In this document: positions 48,440-59,765 of the stretch, piece by piece | Layout of the letters: every line of letters begins with the position of its first letter | How positions within the stretch are numbered: the stretch's first letter is position 1 | From: Dasypus novemcinctus | Lineage: Eukaryota > Chordata > Mammalia > Cingulata > Dasypodidae | NCBI RefSeq assembly: GCF_030445035.2 | Contig: NC_080694.1 | Span: 70,323,147-70,387,146 of the forward strand | Direction: 5' to 3' | Length of the DNA stretch: 64,000 nucleotides | The notes under the pieces: model-generated | What the model was told of the DNA's origin: nothing | Database searches by the model: none | The model's input: only the letters and a program-made list of their open reading frames with translations | Made by a program: the position numbers and the translations under genes

Positions 48440-49150
48440 ACTGCAGTTCTATGTGATTTAACAGGATTCTTTGAACAATTTGGCTAGTTTAAAGCCAAAA
48501 GATCTCTGGATGGTGAGGTTCCACACTTTATGTGACCAATGAGTTATTTTATTTCTGTTAATTACTGATTACAATGTCACTGGTTTTAATTACTTATTGA
48601 TTTTCCTGCTTAGAGAAGAAAAACTCATGACATACATTTGAAAAATTCCACTTAGCTCATGTGAATTAGCACTTGCTTTAGAGTTAAGTAATAAGGAATC
48701 TGAATCATCATGCTCAAAATTTAATAATACTGACAACAATAATATTACTAATAATAGTAATTTATTTCTCACATTAAAATGTGTTAATCAAGAAAGAGCA
48801 TACAGATCAACAGACCTCATTCTATTCATTATTAATAGGCATATTACTTTATCTCATTTCTTTTAAGGTTATATTAGAATATATAACAAATTAATTATAG
48901 CAACTAATATCCTCAAACAAATTCACCATTAGGGTTTCAAAACCAGGGTCCATCAATTCAAGTTTCTCAAATATTACTGAGGAATCCATTGTTTAACACA
49001 ACTAGACTAGATGTTTCATTTATTTTTTGGTGCCCGTTTATATATATATATATCTACAATAAATTATTTGAGATGAAGTATGCATTCAAATCTCATCTTT
49101 CTCATTGCATGCCTATTTATGCCTGAGAAAGTTTCTGAAATTGCTTCAAG
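48440..49150 (-). other. 3' flank of the OR12D pseudogene at 49-50 kb
   Basis: Aligns with 45,300-45,760 in the same orientation, showing that both pseudogenes came from a duplication that included about 0.7 kb or more of 3' flank. A short (TA)n run lies near 49,040. Confidence 0.6.
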
Positions 49151-50067
49151 TCAGAACTTCCTTCTGATTGCCCTACTCATGGCCTGCTTCACCTCCTTGT
49201 TCCTCAAGGTGGATTTAGTACAGTAGTGACCACATTGTACATGAGGGCAATGACCACATCCTGGTCCATGGAGCTGCCTGAAGAAGGACTAACACAGATG
49301 AAGAGAGCAAGAGAATAGAATGGAATAACTATCATGAAGTGGAAGCACAGGTGGACAGTGCTTTCTAAAGCATTCTGCAAGAATGAGTCTTGAAGAAGAT
49401 ATAGGCAAGAATGTAGAAATAGGAGAGAAGTGTCAGAAAGAAGGGGCCCATGACAATGGAGCCTGTGACAATATTAATTAACCACAAGTTAAGGTCAACG
49501 TTCCCACAGGCCAGTTCCAGCAATGGCTTAATATCACAGTAGAAATGATGGATATGGTTGGAACCACAGAAGTTCAAGCGAGAGGTCATTATGGAGTGCG
49601 GCAGGGCATGGGAGAAACCGATGCCCCAGACTGTACTATCCATCTGGATGCAGAACTGATGATTCATGATAACAGGATAATGAAGTATTTTGCAGATAGC
49701 CACAAAGCAGTTCATGGCCATCAAGCCCAACAGCAAGGCCTCCATGCTGCCTAGGAGTCAAAGAAATGAAGTTGGGTTATGCATGCCAAGAAAGAAATTG
49801 CTTTGCATGAAGAGACTAAGTTCTCCAGCATCTTTGGCAGCATCACCATGGAGTAGCAGATTTCTAGGCATGAGAGATTTCCCAGTAAGAAGTACATAGG
49901 AGCATGTAGTCTTGGGTTAGAGATGATGATGATCATCAGGATGGCCCCATTCCCAGCCACTCTGTCAATGTAGATAGTGAGGAAAACCACAAAGAGAAGA
50001 GGCTGCAGCTCTTGGTTGTCTGTCATCCAAGGAGGAAAAATTCAGTAGCTAAAGTTTAATTCAGCAT
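49151..50067 (-). pseudogene. OR12D pseudogene, full length but broken
   Basis: All seven TM regions are represented. Damage seen against the intact paralogue: a TAA as the fourth codon, a one-base loss near 50,028, a one-base loss near 49,750 (frame changes at HFF/GS), a TAG where the intact gene has a Gln codon near 49,364, another one-base loss near 49,350, and a 10-bp deletion in the NPLIYT segment near 49,215. The upstream acceptor-like CTAG is kept. Non-functional. Confidence 0.93.
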
Positions 50068-51170
50068 CACTAGGAGAAAAGACAAAGTAACATCTGGGAA
50101 ACATACACTATGGCGGGTCAAATCCTTCCAGCCTAAGATCTTTACCCCAAGAAAAAAATGCTTTGAGGGAGAGAGTGGTTGTTTTACATGTCCCTAAAAT
50201 GATTTACCAAACATAGGTGATTTACCAAACATTAGACTTTTAAATAGTGATCTTACATATTAACTACTATGCAGATTTTTTTTCTTTCTTAGAGTAATCA
50301 TTAATATTTCACTTCTCTCAGATTTCAGTCTTTTAAGTTCTGTCCTCTCTGACTGTGAACATCTATATATTTATTCAACTTTCTTCCTCCTAAGTCAGTA
50401 CTAACAAGGTGATTTGTAATGCACTCCACCACAGGACTTCCAAAAGCCAAGCAAGATACCACAAGGAGGATTTTAGCTTATCCAAAGTGATCAAGGATGA
50501 AATAATCAGTGTCATGACATCTGTAACAAACAAAAAGTGATTTTAAAAAGTCATACTGGCTTTTCTTCATCTTACAATGTAAATAGCCTCAGATGTGACC
50601 TCTTTCTGATCCCTTTCTTTCTCCTTTTCCTGCAAGCATTTTGAAGTCCATTATGGAGTCAGAATTGAGCCCACATAAGTCAGATGTTAGCCTGAGGTGC
50701 ATTTGGAATTTTTTCACTGCCTTTTCTGCTGGTAACTTTAGTCTTCTTATAATCTGAACCTTGATAGCATCACTAAACAAGATCCCCAGTTAATTCTTGA
50801 TGACAAATGGTATTTTATGCATTTCTCTGGTTTCCCTGGGATTCTTTTCCATTTCATAAATACCTGCATCCCTAGGTAAGAAGATCTTTTCTCAATGGAC
50901 TCTAGAGTTCCTCCTTTAAATCACACAATACTCACCTCTCCTTGAAGTATCTAAGACTTCGGCTCCCTTGAAAACTTATCTTCTTTTATGCCTGTTTCCT
51001 TAGGTCCCATTTTTATTTTGATGGATAAATACTTGCTCTTCATGTATTAAGACATAATCACCTCCAGTAAAATGCACCTTCCTCACCTGTACTTCCATTA
51101 ATGTGGACTCCAGATCAGTCCATCCAAATATTGCTAATTTACCAGATTTTTTTATTTGAAAAGTATGTTT
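50068..51170 (-). other. 5' flank of the OR12D pseudogene
   Basis: Equivalent by position to 560-1569 upstream of the intact gene. No coding exon is recognisable; the minus-strand frame 50,589-50,780 has no support. Confidence 0.45.
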
Positions 51171-51182
51171 CTCTTTATGACC

Positions 51183-51510
51183 ATCCTTTTAAATATACTT
51201 TTTAAATTTTTTGAAAATACTTAGATTACATAAGTGTTATATGAAAAATGTGGGGGGTTCCCATATGCTGCCCTCCCTAGCCCTTGCACACTTTCCCACA
51301 TTAACAACATCTTTTATTAGTTTGGTACATAAGTTACAATTGATGAACACATATTGGAGCATTTCCTCTAAGTGTGGGTTATAGTTTACATTATACCATA
51401 AACTCTCTCCCACATGATATTGTAAGTTATGACAAGTTATGTAAATTATAAAGGCCTTATCTGTCATTGCAAGGACATTCTGCACAATTTTTATGTCCTG
51501 AATATTATGT
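51183..51510 (-). mobile_element. LINE-1 3' end fragment, minus strand
   Basis: TATGAAAAATGTGGGGGGTT, CCCACATTAACAACATCTTT, ATTGATGAACACATATTGGA: a diverged variant of the shared 3' module, truncated after about 300 bp. Confidence 0.6.
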
Positions 51511-52718
51511 CCTTTCTTTCACCTAATAAACTCCTTTCTTACCAAAGTAATTCATTCATTTTTATTTCCCTTACATATTTGAAATAATAGTGTTTTTTCA
51601 ATGATGTTAAAATTATTGAAGAAATGATAGTAAGTTTATTAAAATAAGGTTTAATATTTGAGCAAATTTTGACAATTTTACAGGAAGGAAGAAAAAAATT
51701 TGAATCTTCTTTACTCTTTTATTTGCAAAGTACCTGGCATTACCTCCTTCACATATACTCATAAATGGAGATGTGCTTTTTGAGGTAGCTTCCTCTTTGT
51801 CATTTTCATTTCTAGTTGTAGAGACTGTTTTGGGAAGGAAGAAGCAATATATTTGAGAAACTTAGAGGAGTGGGAGGAACTGTTAGAAAAACAAAAACTG
51901 CAAGGAATTGTGAATAGAGATGCAGGTATTAGGGAGCTTTAAATAAAGAGAGTCATTCAAGGTATGAGATATCATTTAGGGGAAAAGAAAATTATCTGAT
52001 GTGGATAGAGTAAAAAATTGAATGAACTTGAAAGCTCATTTTTTGGGAAAACATGTGATTCTATGTTTTATAAGTGTGAGAAATTTGAGAAACTATCTAA
52101 TCTTTACTACACTTGGATATGTGTTGATTTCAAAACTCTTATTTTTTAAAGCCATATATATTTTGTGTATTTAAAGGATATTACCAACCCTATTTAAAAT
52201 AGAGGTGATAAACCATATACTGTTTTTGATTCCCTGTCATAAAACAATTGTATCAAAAACCCATTGAAAATAAATTCTTCCTAGGTTTTAAAGAATATTA
52301 GAAATGAGACTCCGCTCTACTAAATTATTTAACGTGCTTTGTAGAATGTCTGGAGTATCAGACATATTATTGAGATAGAGATAATGTGAAAAAAAATTAG
52401 CAAAGTGTCTCCATAACCCACAACCTCAAGGAGTAGTCAACTCCAATATAGGAAGTTGGTTTTATATCCTAGGCACTTAACTTTAGTACTACCAGGCAGA
52501 CAGACTGGTCCGTACAGATAATTTATATAGGCCACCTGCTAGCCTGCTTTCTATTTCATTCTTACCTAGTTGCACATTCAGATTTCCAGGCAAGAAAGAT
52601 TTTCAGGTTTACACTCTCAGTGACTAGAAATAAGAGAACATTATTTAATGTGGCAATTCAGTTTGGGTTGCAGCATAATTTCTTCATCTTCAAAACTTAT
52701 CTGTCCTTTTCAGATATA

Positions 52719-53608
52719 TGCCTGTCTTATTTATTTATTTATTTATTTCCTCTCTTTGTTTTTTAAAATGTTACATTAAAAAATATGAGGTCCCGTATAC
52801 CCCACCCTCCTCACCCAGCTCCTCCCACATCAACAACCTCTTTCATCAACGTGGGACATTCATTGCATTTGGTGAATACATGATGGAGCATTGCTGCACC
52901 ACATGGATAATGGTTTACATTGTAGTTTACACTCTCCCCAGTCCACACAATGGGCCATGGCAGGACATACAAGATCCAGCATCTGCCCCTGCAGTACCAC
53001 CTAGGACAACTCCAAGTCCCGAAAATGTCCCCACATCATATTTCTTTTTCTCTGTTCCTACCCTCAGCAGTTACCGTGGTGAATTTCTCCACATCAATGC
53101 TATAATTTCTTCCATTACTAATCACAATAGTTCCATAGTAGAATATTAGTGAGTCCATTCTAATCCATACTCTGCTCCTCCATCCTGTGGACCATGGGAT
53201 GGTTATGTCCACTCCACCTCTATATTGAGAGGGGGCTTAGATTTCACATGAATGATGGATGCAGTTGTAGACACTCTTTGCTCCCTGGTGTGGTGGTTGA
53301 CCTTCTTCACCTCCCTGTTAGCTGTCAGGGATAAGTCCAATAAAACAGAGGATAGGAGTTGCAAGTCTGTTGAGGCTCAGGGCCTGGCTATCATATGGTC
53401 AGTGGTCAGCCCAGAGATTCAGGGCTCCTGAGTACACACCAATCCCAGTGCCAAGTACAGGTCCAGTAAAAGTAATGAAGAGGCATGTGTAGAAAGGTCA
53501 CATTTGAGTCCAACTCCATCACACTCAGAAACACAAACTCCAAAGTAGGGTCCACTGACACGACACTGAACTCCAGTCATCTGCCATAACCATAGAACCT
53601 GTCTCTAG
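52719..53608 (-). mobile_element. LINE-1 3' end, about 0.9 kb, minus strand
   Basis: Starts with a (TTTA)n-like tail and TTACATTAAAAAATATGAGG, runs through the shared 3' module and further into the long 3' UTR (GAGAGGGGGCTTAGATTTCA, CTGTTAGCTG, CACACTCAGAAACACAAACT). It is collinear with the distal part of 34,600-35,600. It is inserted within copy C relative to 37,090-37,140. Confidence 0.85.
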
Positions 53609-54113
53609 GCATAAAATTCCTGACAGAGTGTGTTTCCCCTGCGTGCTGGGAAGAAAGTTGTAAGAATAAACAATGACAATGAAGCCAGGACCAGGGATTT
53701 TCTTCTTCATGTTATTTTCATTCAGGGTGTTGTACTTGCAGTATTCTTCTTCTTCAAATTATCCTGATATGGTCTTGAATTCTATCAGCCAGGCTGGCTT
53801 CTTTAACCCAGACGTAACTGGTTGCTCTGATCCTTGTGCCCTGAAGGGCCTGTCTCTTGGTTGAATGACTTGCATGCACTATCTTGAAGTTCTTTATAAT
53901 TTTTGATTAAGGGACCCTGCATTTTACTAGTCCTACCATTTATGTAGCTGATCTGTTTATTAAGCGTCAGGAATTTAAATATGATTATTTGCATACCTAG
54001 CCCTCTCAGAACTTACCTTACTTATGCTGTGAGACAGTCACCAAGAATTGGCTCTACTTTGTCTCTGTGGAGTTAGACAACTAGCTATTCTTCAGAGATG
54101 CGATGCCATTTCT

Positions 54114-54619
54114 TTCTTTTTTTCTTTTTTGGTCTTTATTTATTTTAATGTTACATTAAAAAATATGAGGTCCTCATATAGCCCCCACCCCCTTACCCCA
54201 CTCTGCCCACATCAACAACCTCTTTCATCATCGTGGGGCATTGATTGCATTTGGTGAATACATTTTGGAGCACTGCTGCACTACAAGGATAGTGGTTTAC
54301 ATTGTAGTTTACACTCTTCCCCAGTCCACCCAGTGGTCCAGCATCTGTCCCTGCAGTACCACCCAGGACAACTCCAAGTCCTGAAAATACTCCTACATCA
54401 TATCTCTTCTTCCCATTCCCTACACTCAGCAGCTACCATGGCCACTTTGTCCACATCATTGCTATGTTTTCTTCCATTACTAATCACAATAGTTCCAGAA
54501 GAGAATATCAGTAGGTCTACTTTAATCCATACTCTATTTTTCCATCCTGTGGACCCTAGAATGTTTATGTCCACTCCGCCTCTATATCAAGCGGGGGCTT
54601 AGATTCCATATGGATGATG
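54114..54619 (-). mobile_element. LINE-1 3' end with TSD, minus strand
   Basis: Perfect 12-bp TSD GATGCCATTTCT at 54,102-54,113 and 54,620-54,631. Begins with T-rich sequence, then the shared 3' module. The uninterrupted paralogous site is at about 47,445-47,465 in copy D. Confidence 0.95.
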
Positions 54620-55170
54620 GATGCCATTTCTAAAGTAGTCCATGTATCCATAAATATTAGCCCTGTTCCTCCCCATTCTACTTTGTTCCATTGTTTTTTC
54701 TCTTTTCATCAGCAATAAACTGTTCAATAATTGGTAGAATTATTATAAATCTTAATATCTTATGGGTGGGTCCCATGTTTATTGGTCTTTTGTAAAAATG
54801 CCTTGACATGATTTGACAGCTCACAAGCAATTTCCATTTTTTAAGAGAACTCATTGCTTTGAGAAGGATGATCTAAGGCCAACAGAAGGGAGTGGGTTAA
54901 AACTGAGATCCTTGGTTAAAGCCTGGATTCTTGAGGAATAATAATGTAGCTAAAGGAGTATAATAGACATAGTTTACCACAGACAAAAGGAGGTTATGAA
55001 AAAGGTCTGCTGTGGTCTAGGCTTTGAAGGCGAACCTGCAGGCTGACTGTCAGAGCGGTTGGACTGTGAATTTCCACCTCTTGAGACTGCTCAGAATCAA
55101 CCTAACTGTATTTTGAATAAAAATAGATCAGAATGTCTTTATCCCTGGACTAGTCTGCTGAAGTAAATAT

Positions 55171-56174
55171 ATAATTTTTAGAAGTCATATGTAAAGGTTT
55201 TATTTGGAATTGTGATTAAATCATAATGTACTTGCTGTTCTCAAAAACCTAGTGAGGAGGGAAATACAAAAAAACAGAAACTTGTAATACAGGCCTGGGG
55301 TGGTGTGCAGCACTCTAGGTGAACCCAGAGTGTGACAGGGCTGACTAACGGGACATAAGGGACTCTGGAATCCACAGTCATAGTTGACAGAACAATGTCA
55401 CTGAAGTTTAGGGTTTTCTCTTTCTTTTCCGAGCAACTGGCCAAAATATTTAGATCTTTGTGAAAGGAAAAATGATTTTATAATAATTCAATAATTTTAT
55501 AAGCCATCTAATATACGGTTATGACTATTAAGTAAAATAAATGTATAAAAGCCATCTTTAAAAACCGTAAAATCGGGAAACGGACTTGACCCAGTGGTTA
55601 GGGCATCGGTCTACCACATGGGAGGTCCGCGGTTCAAACCCCGGGGCCTCCTTGACCGTGTGGAGCTGGCCCACGCCCAGTGCTGATGTGCGCAAGGAGT
55701 ACCCTGCCACACAGGGGTGTCCACCGCATAGGGGAGTCCCACCCGCAAGGACTGCACCCATAAAGAGAGCCGCCCAGTGAAAGAAGGTGCAGCCTGCCTG
55801 GGAATGGCGCCACCCACATTTCCCCAGCGGGTGAGGACAACAGAAGCCGACAAAGAAACAAGACCCAGCAAATAGACACAGAGAACAGAGAACGGGAAGT
55901 GGGGGGAGGGGGGTTAAATAAATAAATAAATAAATAAATCTTTAAAAAAAAGAAACAACAGAGAGTCTCTCCCACATAGGCTTGAAAGGATCAAATGAGG
56001 GAATACACAGTAACATTCAATAAACACTAGCTATCATTACAAAAACAAAAAACAAAACCCGTAAAATCCTTAGAACAGTGATCTGTTTTGAGTTGTCCAT
56101 TTCAGGTCCTAGTATAGAGCCCAATTTAGAGATGATGTAACAATTATTGTGCAGATTGGCCAAGTCCCAGAGCT
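55171..56174 (-). mobile_element. Retroposed non-coding segment of unknown origin
   Basis: Flanked by a perfect 13-bp TSD CTGAAGTAAATAT at 55,158-55,170 and 56,175-56,187. The empty site is visible, inverted, in copy B near 16,440-16,455. Without the SINE inside, the insert is about 520 bp. On the minus strand it ends with AATAAA (TTTATT at 55,201-55,206) about 30 bp before the TSD, as in a reverse-transcribed mRNA 3' end. No parent gene recognised. Confidence 0.7.
55575..56058 (+). mobile_element. DAS-type SINE with apparent 3' transduction
   Basis: The 10-bp TSD CCGTAAAATC lies at 55,565-55,574 and 56,059-56,068. The SINE proper (55,575-55,956) has a GACCCAGTGGTTAGGGC A-box region, a GCGGTTCAAACCCCG B-box region, the body, and an (AAAT)n A-rich tail. 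Between that tail and the second TSD lie about 100 extra bases (55,957-56,058) with AATAAA at 56,019-56,024 and a second A-rich tail at 56,040-56,057. This extra part looks co-mobilised from the source locus. Confidence 0.85.
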
Positions 56175-56299
56175 CTGAAGTAAATATTTTGGAAGGGGCA
56201 CATCTAGAGACGTTATGGAGGGTATTTAACAAGTACAGTGAAATAAACTGCTTAATAATTATCATTTGATCCTCTAGTTGCGCTAACATAAATACATAC

Positions 56300-58400
56300 T
56301 ATAAAAAAGCTTCTGATTTTGAAGAGGCGGGGGAGCGGGGGCTCATCTGACCAAGGGGCCCTGAACGAAGGAGCCGCGGAGTTCCAGCAGCCTGCAGCTG
56401 GGGGTTCGCGAAGTTCGGGGGATGGGGGGGGGGGGGGTCGCCGAGCGCGGGGTGGGGGGTCCTGGTCTTTGGCTTCTCGACTCGGTCCTCTTTCGACAGC
56501 CAACATGTCTCGGCCTGTCAGAAATAGGAAGGTCGTGGATTATCCGCAGTTTCAGGAATCTGATGATGATTATGGAAGAGAGTCGGGCCCTCCAGCTAAG
56601 AAAACTCCATCGTCTTCCCGAGAAGCTCAAAGTAAGAGGCGATCTGGAAAGAATTCACAGGAAGATAGTGAGGACTCAGAAGAAAAAGACTAAAACCCGA
56701 GAAGGGTGATTCTCACTGAGCAGTAGACAGCGCAGATGGAAAAGCAGCTCATAAACGGGGCGCCGGCACCGCAGGCGGCAGCCGAGGCCGCTTCTGCTTC
56801 TGCGCAGAGACGGTCCCGGAAGGCGGGCGGTGAGGAGGAGGAAGGGGAGGGGGAAGGGGAGGAGGAAGGGGAGGAGGAAGGGGAGGGGGAAGGGGAGGGG
56901 GAAGGGGAGGGGGAAGGGGAGGGGGAAGGGGAGGGGGAAGGGGAGGGGGAAGGGGAGGGGGAAGGGGAGGGGGAAGGGGCGGAGCCGCCCTCCCGGGAGG
57001 GAGGTTCCCCGGCGATGACGCCTTCCTGACGGAAGACGATGACGGTAGTGACCTTGGCAGTTCAGAAAAGAAAAACCACAAGATGGTCAAGAAGGTCAAA
57101 CCTGGGAGAAAAGAGAAGAAAATGCCCAAACCCAGGCTGCAGGCCGCCGTGACGCCAAGCCCAGTGAGGGCACAGGAAAGCGGGTGGTCCCCCAGCTCTA
57201 GAGCATCAGAGAAGACGCCTTCCCCCGAAGAAGATGAGCGGCCAGAGAGCCTCCAGGGAAGAAACGTCTGCAAGCCCTCCGCCCGAAAAACCTGGGATGG
57301 AGGATCCGAAGATGCAGCTCAGTCTGGGGAAGATTAAAAGTGATGATGGTTTGGGGAGAGATTTTATTTTTAAAAAAGAAAGACAAAAAGAAGGGAAAGA
57401 AAGAAAACGTACTTAAGATGGAACATGGTTTTGGCTAGGGCTTGACTTTATGGGCTTTGAATGTTTTTTACCATTTGTTGATGCGTTTTCTCTCTTTTAA
57501 AAGAAAAACTATCGTATATTTAAGTTAACTTTTGTCTATTGGTCTTCTCTTCGCCACCCTCCCTCCAAACCCAATGAAAGTCATGTCAAAATAATCTCTG
57601 GATTGACTGCTTCATCTTTTTATTTTTAATGGAAGGAATACCACAGTTGTAAAGCAATAAGATTTGAGGTGAACACTATAAAATTTTGCCTTTTGCTAAA
57701 TGATAAACGGTTGAACATTAATCAAAAAGTGTATAAGGGTTTTAGATAGAGATGATTGCTTCCTCTACTCGGACTTTTTAGAAAATCAAGTGTCCTCTAA
57801 TATAAATTTATATGTCTATATACATGAGTATAGCTGTCTAAAATATCATGACTTTAAACTTCCACTGATAAGGCAGGTAAGAGATAAAAATGAATTCTGA
57901 ATTGTTACTAAAAGTATTCATATTTTTTACCTGGGGAAGGGGGGTGGAGAGTGGGGTTACCTGACCTTGTTTGAGGGTATGGGTTTTCTTTTTTTATTTC
58001 ATCACTTGTTATCTCCAAGAGACTTGGAGCCAGTGATTCTTTTATCCTGCTACATTCTTTAAGAAACTTTAAAAAAAAAGCAGAAGCATCAAAACTGAAA
58101 TCACTATTTCAGATCTCATTCTCTAATGGTTCATGTTTTTCAAATATATATGTATCTTGTTTTTTTTTTTTGATAAATTTTATCCTGGATCAAAAAGGAA
58201 AAAGAAAAAAAAAACCCTACAATTTAAATGGCATGATCAAGCTATATATACATCACAGTGGATTTCTTCTCAAACTGACAATGTTTAGGTTTTAAGTGAA
58301 TAAAATAGTAGTCAATATAAAATTTAATCATAAAGAGTGAGGATTTTTCCTTGATGAATAAAACAATTGAAATTCTTTATGCCAAAGACATGCATTCAGA
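56300..58400 (+). pseudogene. NUCKS1: NUCKS1 processed pseudogene
   Basis: An intronless copy of the mRNA for NUCKS1, a small acidic nuclear DNA-binding phosphoprotein. It has a GC-rich 5' UTR (about 56,310-56,504) and ATG at 56,505 with [13 protein letters not shown] and [19 protein letters not shown] stop at 56,691 truncates the frame. The acidic middle is replaced by a purine repeat. The C-terminal part ([28 protein letters not shown]) is readable at 57,083-57,337, then a long AT-rich 3' UTR runs to an AATAAA near 58,358. The insertion lies in copy C between sequences that are adjacent in copy B (about 16,270-16,310). A clean TSD is not evident. Confidence 0.93.
56842..56978 (+). repeat. 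GGGGAGGGGGAA minisatellite in NUCKS1 pseudogene
   Basis: Roughly a dozen 12-bp units of G4AG5AA type, with GGAGGAGGAA variants at the left end. They replace the acidic stretch of the parent. One frame encodes a Gly-Glu repeat, the opposite strand a Pro-Leu repeat. Such purine runs can form triplex or G-quadruplex structures. A separate G-run lies at 56,424-56,437. Confidence 0.95.
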
Positions 58401-58980
58401 TCCCATGGGGAAAAACAACTTCCAGGGTCATCTAATAAGAGGAAAAGTATTCTTAAATACTGTTTGATAAGTTTCAAATAACTTGTTGATTTTTGGAAAT
58501 TTTCCTAGTGATATTTTCCTTTTTATTACTCTTTCTAGGTGAATGGAGATATTTCTGCTCCAAGACTTGATTAGGGAATAGAAACTAACTTGCACTAACT
58601 TTCTTCTTAAATTACAGTCACTAGGTGGCTTATAAGTTCAACAACAGAGAATTTCTCTTGACATGAATAACAGTGTTCATGGAATGGAAAATTTTTACCA
58701 ATTTCTGCTGAACTGTACTAAGTTATTTATTTTTCCTAACTCTTATATTAGAGTGTGAACGTTTTATATATTCAATATGTTTACCACTGAACAAGTCAAA
58801 TATAAATATTTCATCATTAATATTTCATTGTGAAGTGAATTATTACAATTATAAAAATAAATTTAAGTGAATGTCACAAGCAACTAATTGACTTAATTTC
58901 TTATTACTTTTTGTTCATCTTTAACCCTTAACCCTCTGAAAACCTCATTTGGACAAGATTAAAGTTTAAATAAATCAAAA

Positions 58981-59450
58981 GAACCCACCTGAATTTCTTT
59001 TGATCAAAAGACATACCTGACTTTATAAAAGAGAAGAGCAAGGTTGGGAGAATATATTTGCCACCTATTTATCTGTCTGACAGACAATTTATATCTAGAT
59101 TCATATTATGTCAAATAAATTAAAAAGTTAGACATTCAATAGAAAAATGGCCAAAAAATTATGAAAAAACTTTAACTTCATTAGTCATCAGGGAAATAGA
59201 AATTAATGCTATAATGTGATCCAACTAGACATTCACTAAGATGAAATGGCTAAAATGAAAATGACCAACTATGCCAAATGCTGTTCTGTGCATGGAACCC
59301 ATGGGGCTCTCATATGTGCCTGGTGAGAAATCAGTTCTCGCAATGACAGTAGGAAGTTTTTCTCAATTTCTTAGCAAACTGAGTATATCCATCCCTATCA
59401 TTCAATAATTTTCCTTCTATATTTGTATTTGAATATTTATATGTGAACAT
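58981..59450 (+). mobile_element. Old LINE-1 3' region inside copy C
   Basis: Reads as the L1 ORF2 end: GAAAAATGGCCAAAAAATTA, CTTCATTAGTCATCAGGGAA, CTAAGATGAAATGGC, CCATGGGGCTCTCATATGTG. The matching inverted copy is at 15,340-15,720 in copy B. It therefore pre-dates the duplication. Confidence 0.75.
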
Positions 59451-59487
59451 TTGTTCTCCATGTGTATATTCAACAAAAGTCAACATG

Positions 59488-59757
59488 GAGAAGCAGCTGT
59501 GGCTCAATCATCTGGGGTCCCGCCTTCCATATGGGAAACCCTGTGTCCAAGTCCCAGGTCCTCCTTGTGAGGGCAAGCTGACCCACGCCCGTGGAGAGCT
59601 GATGGCCTGCATACATGAAGAGCTGGCACAGCAGGATGACACAACAAAGGGAGACAAGGAGACACAGAACATGCAACAAATGGACACAGAGAGCAGATAG
59701 CAAGTAAGCTGCAAGGGGGGAGGGGTAAATAAGTAAATATAAATATTTTTTAAAAAT
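59488..59757 (+). mobile_element. tRNA-derived SINE, short form
   Basis: 8-bp TSD TCAACATG at 59,480-59,487 and 59,758-59,765. Starts GAGAAGCAGCTGTGGCTCAA (A-box region), B-box-like CAAGTCCCAGGTCC, a body shorter than the 55.6-kb copy, and an AAATAAGTAAATATAAAT tail. It is absent from copy B. Confidence 0.88.
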
Positions 59758-59765
59758 TCAACATG

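Noticed and set aside
52718-53149. 143-codon frame on the plus strand
   Set aside because: It is antisense to a LINE-1 3' end; related copies at 54.1 and 61.1 kb do not keep the frame.
55580-55655. Possible tRNA gene (A and B boxes present)
   Set aside because: The sequence is the head of a SINE with body, tail and TSD; it does not fold as a full tRNA with acceptor stem.
56749-57273. 174-codon minus-strand frame with a Pro-Leu repeat
   Set aside because: It is the antisense of the NUCKS1 pseudogene and its purine minisatellite; no independent support.
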